This document shows positions 1 to 5,083 of a DNA stretch of 5,083 bases, one piece after another. Source of the DNA: JAGHEK01 sp044426235. Its GTDB lineage: Bacteria; Bacillota; Clostridia; Peptostreptococcales; Peptostreptococcaceae. The first letter of the stretch is position 1, and each line of letters begins with the position of its first letter. The translations under genes were made by a program, and so were the position numbers. The stretch lies in contig JAWXUS010000064.1 of assembly GCA_044426235.1 (NCBI GenBank), forward strand, positions 1 to 5,083. The letters are read 5' to 3'. The notes under the pieces are model-generated. The model searched no databases. It had not been told where the DNA came from and worked only from the letters and a program-made list of their open reading frames with translations.

Positions 1-957
1 GACTTTGTTTCAATAGTTGGAGCATCAGGAAGTGGTAAATCAAAACTTCTTCATCTACTTGGGGGGCTTGAAAAAACAAAGCACGGCGAGATTTTTATTA
101 ATGAAAAAAATATATTAAAGATGAAGGATAGACATATTTCTAAAGTTAGAAGAGATGAAATAGGCTTTGTTTTCCAAGACTTTATACTTGAAGAAAACAA
201 GACTGCTATCCAAAATGTGTCTATGCCACTAAAATTTCTTAATTTGAGAAATAAAACTGTAAAAGAAAAATCAAATGACATTCTTGATAGAGTAGGTCTT
301 AGTGAACACAAAAAGAACAAAGTTAATGTTTTAAGTGGTGGACAAAGACAGAAAGTTGCAATAGCAAGAGCTTTAGTTTCAAGTCCAAATATAATACTTG
401 CAGATGAGCCAACTGGGAATTTAGATTCTAAAAATGCAAAAGTAATACTTGAGCTTTTAAGGGATTTAAATAAAAGTGGGTACACTATTCTTATGGTAAC
501 GCATAACTTAGAGCAAACTATTTATTCTAATAAGGTGATTGCTATAAAAGATGGCGAAATAATAAATGTTATTGAAAAAGAAAAAGATGAGAAAATGGAC
601 AACACTTCAAATCTTTTAGATAAAATTGAAAGTAGCGCAGAGAATTGCATCAATGCAAATATTGATACAGATGAGGAAAGCATTAAGGAAAACACTTTAA
701 ATGCTATATCTAAAGGCGTTGATAATATAGATTCAATTCTTTCAAAATTAGACGAAGTTAAAAAAGAGCTTAAGGACGATGCTTTACTGAAAGAAAAAGA
801 AGTTGAAGGCTTAGAAGAAAATTTAGGTGAATTAAAGGCAATAGAACCTATCTTAGAAGAGTCAAAAGATAATTTAGATGATAATGCTAATGATTGCGAA
901 TATTTGGCTTTAAATTCAAATTTAGATAAGATAGAGGGTGGTGAGGATAATGTTTAA
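1..957 (+). CDS. ABC transporter ATP-binding protein, LolD/MacB type, with acidic C-terminal extension (5' partial)
   Basis: Cytoplasmic ATPase that would power the FtsX-like permease encoded next. The reading frame is open from base 1, so the start codon lies upstream; the ATG at 121 is internal, because the Walker A motif is before it. Numbering from the first visible codon: Walker A GASGSGKS at 7-14, Q-loop Gln59, signature LSGGQ at 111-115, Walker B IILADE at 131-136 with catalytic Glu136, D-loop NLDS from 140, H-loop His168. All catalytic elements are intact. The residue after Walker A is Lys15, where this family nearly always has Thr (GKST). The normal domain ends near residue 192. About 125 further residues follow, rich in Asp/Glu with a heptad-like Leu/Ile pattern around 237-293; LolD-type ATPases usually stop at about 220-240 residues. 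The gene overlaps the permease start by 8 bases, implying co-transcription and translational coupling. The family call is firm; the substrate is unknown. Confidence 0.95.
   Translation, partial: DFVSIVGASGSGKSKLLHLLGGLEKTKHGEIFINEKNILKMKDRHISKVRRDEIGFVFQDFILEENKTAIQNVSMPLKFLNLRNKTVKEKSNDILDRVGLSEHKKNKVNVLSGGQRQKVAIARALVSSPNIILADEPTGNLDSKNAKVILELLRDLNKSGYTILMVTHNLEQTIYSNKVIAIKDGEIINVIEKEKDEKMDNTSNLLDKIESSAENCINANIDTDEESIKENTLNAISKGVDNIDSILSKLDEVKKELKDDALLKEKEVEGLEENLGELKAIEPILEESKDNLDDNANDCEYLALNSNLDKIEGGEDNV
934..941 (+). promoter_or_regulatory. Shine-Dalgarno site of the permease gene
   Basis: The purine-rich sequence GAGGGTGG lies 8 bases before the ATG at 950, inside the end of the ATPase gene. 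It decides the permease start. The in-frame GTG codons at 938 and 941 fall inside this site, so they are unlikely to be used. The position favours re-initiation by ribosomes finishing the ATPase. Confidence 0.6.
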
Positions 958-2317
958 AATATTCAATTTACTATCACTTTCTTTTTCTCAATTATCAAAG
1001 AGAAGCCTTAGAACATTTATAAACATATTCTCAATATCTATTGGGGTTGTTTTAATAGTTACTATGCTAAGTCTTGGAATTGGAATAGAAGATGTCTTAA
1101 TTAACAAAGTTTCAGAGTTAAATAATCTAAAGCATATTACTGTGAAAGCTAATGAATATCAAACAACTGCTGAATTATCTATTGCACTTGCACAAACCAA
1201 TATTGATGGTGGCATTGATTTTGAAAGTGCTGTAAAGTCAAAACCTATAACAAAAGAAGTTGCTGATAACATTGACAAAAGAGATGAAGTTGAACATTCT
1301 ATTAGAAGATATAACTCAGAGCTTACAAAGTTAATTCACAATGAAAAATCAGTTAATAATTTAGCTATATCTTCATATGAGGATAATGTAATGTATTTAA
1401 ACGAAGAAATGAGGATAGTAAAAGAGAAAAATGCTGACATTGATGACAATGTAGAATTTTTAATTGCAGGTGAAATGCTTACAGATGAAGATACTAACAG
1501 CATACTACTTCCTGAGTTTTTTGTAATAAACACACTTGGATTTGAGAATATATCAAACATTATAGGTGCAAAAATCACATTAAATTCAACTATTCCAAAT
1601 TATGATGAGCCTTTAATATTTAATGAAGAGGTTACTGTTAAAGGTGTTGTTGACCAAAGGTTTTATCAACCATCTGTAATAGTTACAAATGACTTAATGA
1701 AAAGAGTTAAAGATTTCGATAATCAAAACGAAGTAGAGTTAATAGATAGAGGATATGACATTATGGAGGTTTCAGTTAGTGAACTTGATGACGTTGAAAC
1801 TTTAAGTGACTTTATTGAATTGGAGTTAAAGCATTCAACAGAAAGTGTTAAGACTGTTGCCAGCACAATAAATAGTGCTATGGGAATAATCAAAATTGGA
1901 CTTAGCTCTCTTGGAATTATAGTTATGTTAGTATCTTCTCTTGGGGTAGTAAATACTATGATAATGTCAATTCACGAAAGAGTTAGATATATTGGTCTTA
2001 TGAGGTCAAGCGGTGCGACTAAATTTGACATACAAAGACTTTTCTTAACTGAAAGTTTTGTCATTGGTGCTTTAGGTGGAATTCTTGGAGTAATACTTAC
2101 AGACCTTGCACTTTACGGTATTCGTGATATTTTAGCAAAAGTTCTTGAGTATTTTGAAATATATGATATGAATGTAGTAAATAGCATAACTCAAATAGAC
2201 GTTCAAACTGCAATAATAGTAGTTATATTTACCGCTATATTAACTGTAATATCTGGTATTTATCCATCGATTAAAGCATCAAAATTAAATCCTATTGAAG
2301 CTATAAGACATGATTAA
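950..2317 (+). CDS. FtsX/MacB-family ABC transporter permease
   Basis: Membrane subunit of the transporter, 455 residues from the ATG at 950; a longer GTG start at 938 is possible but poorly placed. The layout is the four-helix MacB/FtsX plan. A short amphipathic N-terminus with the family-typical SLRT motif (19-22) leads into membrane helix 1 at about 23-45. An extracellular domain of about 265 residues (46-310) corresponds to the MacB periplasmic core domain. The C-terminal FtsX domain has helices at about 313-337, 369-391 and 418-438. Family motifs visible are MRSSGAT at 351-357 in the cytoplasmic loop and the terminal YPSIKASKLNPIEAIR (438-453), equivalent to the usual YPAxxAxxxxPxEALR. 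Such permeases work as dimers with the ATPase and transmit force to the outside ('mechanotransmission') rather than forming a classical pore. No membrane-fusion partner gene is in view, though one could lie upstream of the ATPase. The substrate cannot be read from the sequence. Confidence 0.93.
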   Translation: MFKIFNLLSLSFSQLSKRSLRTFINIFSISIGVVLIVTMLSLGIGIEDVLINKVSELNNLKHITVKANEYQTTAELSIALAQTNIDGGIDFESAVKSKPITKEVADNIDKRDEVEHSIRRYNSELTKLIHNEKSVNNLAISSYEDNVMYLNEEMRIVKEKNADIDDNVEFLIAGEMLTDEDTNSILLPEFFVINTLGFENISNIIGAKITLNSTIPNYDEPLIFNEEVTVKGVVDQRFYQPSVIVTNDLMKRVKDFDNQNEVELIDRGYDIMEVSVSELDDVETLSDFIELELKHSTESVKTVASTINSAMGIIKIGLSSLGIIVMLVSSLGVVNTMIMSIHERVRYIGLMRSSGATKFDIQRLFLTESFVIGALGGILGVILTDLALYGIRDILAKVLEYFEIYDMNVVNSITQIDVQTAIIVVIFTAILTVISGIYPSIKASKLNPIEAIRHD

Positions 2318-2319
2318 TT

Positions 2320-2360
2320 AAAAAAAGAGAGACTATTTTAAATATAGTTCTCTTTTTTTT
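2320..2360. terminator. Intrinsic terminator, probably bidirectional
   Basis: The left arm is seven A then GAGA, a bulged G at 2331, and ACTAT (2320-2336). It pairs with ATAGT, TCTC and the T-run (2344-2359) across a seven-base loop. A run of eight T ends the plus-strand hairpin at 2360. The A-run at 2320-2326 gives the matching U-tract on the minus strand. It lies 3 bases after the permease stop and 32 bases from the stop of the converging minus-strand gene, so it can serve both. The GC content of the stem is low, so its strength is uncertain. Confidence 0.8.
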
Positions 2361-2392
2361 ATGCTATTAAATTATCACTTTCGATTTTAAAT

Positions 2393-3523
2393 TTATTCGT
2401 AATTCTCAAATAAATCGTTTATGTCTCCATCAAAGCTATTCATCATATCATCTAAAATCATATTTTCAAGTTCCTCAAAGACTTCCGGCTCGTAAGTGTG
2501 AAGTGAAGAGTTACTTGGTGAATTATTTGTATTTGTTAAGTTTGCTCCACTTAATTTACTATCAAGGTCAATCCAATATCTTATTGTTTGATATGGATGA
2601 TTTCCATCTTCCATTTGATACGTTATTAAACTAAATGTCTTATCTAAGTTCTCAATTAAATAAGCGTTAATTCTCCTATTTTCTATTAATAATTTAATCT
2701 TATGAACGCTTTGAACACTACCATAGTTATTATAAATAGACTCTACATGTCTATCAATACTATCTTCTTCTATTGAGATTATATCAGTGCCTAAATATTC
2801 AACATTTCCATTAAATATAGGGCTTATACTATCCATATCAAATAAAATATATCTTCTAACTTCTTCATTTACCATTAAAGCTGATATTGCTTTCATAACA
2901 GGGTCTTTTAAGTTTTTAACCATATCTGCTTTAATATAATAATTTGAACTCCTATCACTTGGTATTTCATTTGAGCTAAGCATTATTAAAGAGTCGTGAT
3001 AAAGATTAGTTATTTTCCAGTTATATTCTTCAGTAAATTTATATTCTCTAATTTTATCTTCAATAGATTCCATTATTTTATCGTAACTTGCAGATTGAGC
3101 ATATATTATTAATTGATTATAATACACTTGAACATCTTCTTCTAAAAACTCTGGTTTATCTTCATCTCCAAGAGTTAAATAATCTAAATAATACATTCCA
3201 CTCTCTCCAAATACTTCAAGATATTGCTCCTCTAAAGTTAAAGATTTTCTTTCCTCTTCTGTTAAAGCTTCGTTAATTTGTTCATTTATAATTCTATCAG
3301 TTTCATTTTTTGGTTCTTCAATGTCATTTGATGATATAGATGTAAATAAAAACACAGTGCTATATATTACAACAGATGATGCAAGCCCTATAAAGCAAGC
3401 TATTATAATTTTAGCTTCTTTTTCTCCTAACTTATAAATGAAGTTCTCTAACTTTCTATCTAAGTAGCTTTGCGTCTGTATATTTTGTTCTTTTTTTTTC
3501 TTTTCTATTTTTCTTTTAGCCAA
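2393..3523 (-). CDS. Uncharacterised single-pass membrane protein with large extracellular domain
   Basis: I do not recognise this protein. From a TTG start at 3523 it is 376 residues; an in-frame ATG at 3541 would add six. TTG is preferred because AAAGGAAG sits 7 bases before it, while nothing resembling a ribosome site precedes the ATG, and the resulting start (MAKRKIEKKKKEQ) is natural. The N-terminus is strongly basic (3-11) and is followed by one hydrophobic helix at about 39-62. There is no signal-peptidase site or lipobox, so the predicted topology is N-terminus inside, C-terminus outside. After the helix come a charged, helical stretch (about 66-130), a mixed alpha/beta-looking region (about 130-323), a Ser/Asn/Thr-rich linker (about 324-344) and a very acidic 32-residue tail. 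This plan resembles VirB8/TcpC-type conjugation proteins or cell-envelope factors, but I see no diagnostic motif, so no function is assigned. It converges on the transporter operon and diverges from the helicase-like gene. Confidence 0.85.
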   Translation of the reverse strand: MAKRKIEKKKKEQNIQTQSYLDRKLENFIYKLGEKEAKIIIACFIGLASSVVIYSTVFLFTSISSNDIEEPKNETDRIINEQINEALTEEERKSLTLEEQYLEVFGESGMYYLDYLTLGDEDKPEFLEEDVQVYYNQLIIYAQSASYDKIMESIEDKIREYKFTEEYNWKITNLYHDSLIMLSSNEIPSDRSSNYYIKADMVKNLKDPVMKAISALMVNEEVRRYILFDMDSISPIFNGNVEYLGTDIISIEEDSIDRHVESIYNNYGSVQSVHKIKLLIENRRINAYLIENLDKTFSLITYQMEDGNHPYQTIRYWIDLDSKLSGANLTNTNNSPSNSSLHTYEPEVFEELENMILDDMMNSFDGDINDLFENYE

Positions 3524-3530
3524 ATCAAGT

Positions 3531-3538
3531 CTTCCTTT
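3531..3538 (-). promoter_or_regulatory. Shine-Dalgarno site that decides the TTG start of the membrane protein
   Basis: Read on the minus strand the sequence is AAAGGAAG, ending 7 bases before the TTG at 3523-3521. It directly follows the ATG at 3541-3539, so it cannot serve that ATG. This is the main reason for choosing the shorter protein. Confidence 0.6.
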
Positions 3539-3597
3539 CATAAATTAATTCAAAAGTATTAAAATAAGATATTTTACAATAAATCTCACCATTTATA

Positions 3598-3606
3598 TGG
3601 TATAAT
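3598..3606 (+). promoter_or_regulatory. Extended -10 promoter for the helicase-like gene
   Basis: TGGTATAAT is a perfect extended -10 element (TGnTATAAT). No good -35 stands 16-18 bases upstream; the nearest likeness, TTTACA at 3573-3578, is 22 bases away. Extended -10 promoters can work without a -35. Transcription would begin near 3613, leaving an untranslated leader of about 100 bases before the ATG at 3715. The leader is A/T-rich, and I see no riboswitch or stable hairpin in it. An inverted repeat, ACCAT-TTAT-ATGGT (3588-3601), overlaps the element. Confidence 0.5.
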
Positions 3607-3650
3607 GTTTATTAATAATAATATTATATGCAGATATTTTCTTTTAATAA

Positions 3651-3679
3651 AGAATACACTCTTCATATTATTTTTACAA
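3651..3679 (-). promoter_or_regulatory. Candidate promoter for the minus-strand membrane protein gene
   Basis: On the minus strand TTGTAA (3679-3674) and TATTCT (3656-3651) are separated by exactly 17 bases. Each matches the sigma-A consensus at four of six positions. The transcript would begin near 3645, about 120 bases before the TTG start. In DNA this AT-rich such matches arise by chance. A perfect TATAAT at 3628-3623 on the same strand, with a weak -35, is an alternative. Confidence 0.3.
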
Positions 3680-3714
3680 TAAAAAAAATAAAAAATTATT
3701 TTGGGAGAAAAATC

Positions 3715-5083
3715 ATGATTAATAACGACAATTTACAGAGAATATTTAATTTAGAAAACAAAGGGAATAAAGAACGAATATTAAATTCTGTGTTTATAAA
3801 ATCATTAAATTATAATGTTAATGAAAAAGGACAACCTCTAATAGAGTATGTTTTTGAAGATATCCGTACTTATAACCATAAAATGCAAAATTCAAACCAC
3901 CAATCTTTAGAAGAAGATTTTAATAAAAGAGACCACTTTATTAATGATTATGATTGCTCCTACACGTTTGAACCTGGAGTATCATATGACTTGTATTTAA
4001 AGAATAATTATCTTAAATATGTAAAAAAATCAGAAACAACTTTAACTGAAAGTAAGAACTCTATTTATGACATAATGTTAATGGGTGGCGTTTCGTTTGA
4101 AGATGCTAAGTATATATATGGTAAATTAGGTGATAACTATCAATCATTATTAATGTACTCTAATAATCCAATAGCTCCTTTACCGAAAACTATGAGTGCA
4201 AATAACATAGAGAGATATAAAACAATGAAACTAAATACTTCTGATTATCAAGATAGTTTGTTGCAGTTAAGAAACCTTGGTATTAGCGAAGATAAGATAA
4301 ATAACTACTTAACTAAAGACTTGGGATTATATTTTATTAGATGTAATGAATCTAAAGATTTATCGCCTTTAGATAAGGTAGTTGATTTTTTAATATTTAG
4401 AAATGGCAAAGTGAAGGACTTAATATATTTACTTATGGAAAAATGGTACAATACTTTAATTAACACTTTAAATTATACATTCTTGGAAGCTGATAAAGTC
4501 ACTAAATTAAATAGATATGAATTATTGACTCATTCATCAAGAATTATTTACTGTGCAAAAAGTCTATTAAGTAATAATGAAAGATTAGGGCATACGTATA
4601 TGAACTATGAACAGGTAGTTAAAGAGATATTTGATATAGTTAATATAAAGTATGATGTTAGCAAAATAGACAATCTGATTAAATCTAAATGCAATATGTA
4701 TGTATGTGATGAAACTCAAAAAGAATTTAGCATAAATCAAAGTGAATTAAGTAGAATTAAGTTTATGCTAACTAATAACTATCCAATTTATCGACTTAAC
4801 ATAGATGAAAACACTATATATAGTTTTTTAAGTAATGCTACTTTTGATTTCAAAAAATCTAATAAAAATATAGCCACAGAAGGTCTCTCAAAAAAATATG
4901 CTTTTGCATTAAGCGATTTTGGTGAATTTTATAAAATAAGAACATTTAATTATGAATACCTTAACGGCTATATGGTTAACGCTTGCAATAAAATAGTTGA
5001 CCTGTTTAATGTGAATGTAGAAAATATAGTGTCAAACTATTCTAAAAAAAAGAAAATTGTCCTTCAAGATAAGCAAAGAGAGG
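3715..5083 (+). CDS. RecD2-like SF1B DNA helicase, N-terminal part (3' partial)
   Basis: Open from ATG 3715 to the window edge with no stop (456 codons). GGGAG at 3703-3707 is a well-placed ribosome site, 7 bases before the ATG. The order of segments fits RecD2-type 5'-3' helicases. A first helix-hairpin-helix-like unit (GGVSFEDAKYIYGKLGD at 124-140, ending in NNP at 150-152) is followed by a second (LRNLGISEDKI, 185-195). A third, FLEADKV (256-262), corresponds to the family's GFxxADxIA. Next comes GHTYM at 292-296, the conserved GHxYL of RecD2, followed by a winged-helix-like stretch. At the very end IVLQDKQRE (448-456) looks like the Q-motif just before Walker A. Walker A and later helicase motifs would lie outside the window, so ATPase activity cannot be confirmed. 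The Q-motif at about 454 is later than in typical RecD2 (about 330-350). The extra length is mostly in an unrecognised N-terminal section (1-115) and an insertion around 215-250. The likely role is DNA unwinding in repair, replication or mobile-element maintenance. Sequence similarity is weak and was judged by eye. Confidence 0.7.
   Translation, partial: MINNDNLQRIFNLENKGNKERILNSVFIKSLNYNVNEKGQPLIEYVFEDIRTYNHKMQNSNHQSLEEDFNKRDHFINDYDCSYTFEPGVSYDLYLKNNYLKYVKKSETTLTESKNSIYDIMLMGGVSFEDAKYIYGKLGDNYQSLLMYSNNPIAPLPKTMSANNIERYKTMKLNTSDYQDSLLQLRNLGISEDKINNYLTKDLGLYFIRCNESKDLSPLDKVVDFLIFRNGKVKDLIYLLMEKWYNTLINTLNYTFLEADKVTKLNRYELLTHSSRIIYCAKSLLSNNERLGHTYMNYEQVVKEIFDIVNIKYDVSKIDNLIKSKCNMYVCDETQKEFSINQSELSRIKFMLTNNYPIYRLNIDENTIYSFLSNATFDFKKSNKNIATEGLSKKYAFALSDFGEFYKIRTFNYEYLNGYMVNACNKIVDLFNVNVENIVSNYSKKKKIVLQDKQRE

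Noticed and set aside
51..485. Minus-strand open frame of 144 codons opposite the ATPase gene
   Set aside because: It lies entirely antisense to a gene with every ABC ATPase motif; its Phe/Leu/Ser-rich composition is what the reverse of such a gene gives. No ribosome site or domain supports it.
938..949. GTG at 938 as the permease start
   Set aside because: The codon lies within the best Shine-Dalgarno sequence for the ATG at 950 and has no site of its own; family proteins begin with a short amphipathic segment that fits the ATG start.
1336..1578. Minus-strand open frame of 80 codons opposite the permease extracellular domain
   Set aside because: It is antisense to a well-supported permease and has the same Ser/Phe-rich shadow composition, with no recognisable motif.
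3088..3276. Plus-strand open frame of 62 codons opposite the membrane protein gene
   Set aside because: It is antisense to a 376-residue frame, Leu-rich by reverse reading, and has no convincing ribosome site.
3573..3606. TTTACA at 3573-3578 as the -35 partner of TATAAT at 3601-3606
   Set aside because: The spacer is 22 bases, too long for a normal sigma-A promoter; the extended -10 explains the site better.
3618..3627. Palindrome ATAATATTAT in the leader of the helicase-like gene
   Set aside because: It is made only of A and T in an A/T-rich stretch and would form a negligible hairpin; such palindromes are expected by chance.
1..5083. tRNA, rRNA, CRISPR array, insertion sequence or transposase
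   Set aside because: I saw no spaced direct repeats, terminal inverted repeats, tRNA cloverleaf or transposase motifs on either strand; nearly all the sequence is accounted for by four genes.

Overview
The window is AT-rich, with genes full of A/T-ending codons and AGA arginine codons. The Shine-Dalgarno sites are purine-rich, one start is probably TTG, and an intrinsic terminator is visible. This points to a low-GC Firmicute, most likely a Clostridia-type anaerobe such as the Peptostreptococcaceae. That assignment is inference from composition; no marker gene identifies the species. Nothing in the window shows whether it is chromosome, plasmid, phage or integrative element.

Layout. (1) Positions 1-2317, plus strand: a two-gene ABC transporter operon of the LolD/MacB/FtsX type. 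The ATPase gene is cut by the left window edge and overlaps the permease gene by 8 bases. The ATPase carries an unusual acidic, coiled-coil-like C-terminal tail of about 125 residues. (2) Positions 2320-2360: an intrinsic terminator, probably bidirectional, between converging genes. (3) Positions 2393-3523, minus strand: an unrecognised single-pass membrane protein with a basic cytoplasmic N-terminus and a large predicted extracellular domain. (4) Positions 3524-3714: a short, very AT-rich divergent regulatory region with candidate promoters in both directions. (5) Positions 3715-5083, plus strand: the N-terminal part of a large protein that runs off the right edge. Its segment order (helix-hairpin-helix-like units, a GHTY motif, then a Q-motif-like end) matches the N-terminal region of RecD2-type SF1B DNA helicases. 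The ATPase motifs would lie just beyond the window.

How they work together: the ATPase and permease should form one complex that couples cytoplasmic ATP hydrolysis to movement of an extracellular domain. Such complexes export peptides or lipids, or resist antimicrobials; the substrate is not visible here. The membrane protein and the helicase-like gene are divergently transcribed and share only their promoter region. No functional link between them, or to the transporter, can be shown from this sequence. The clearest oddities are the acidic ATPase tail, the orphan membrane protein and the divergent RecD2-like protein with its extended N-terminus.
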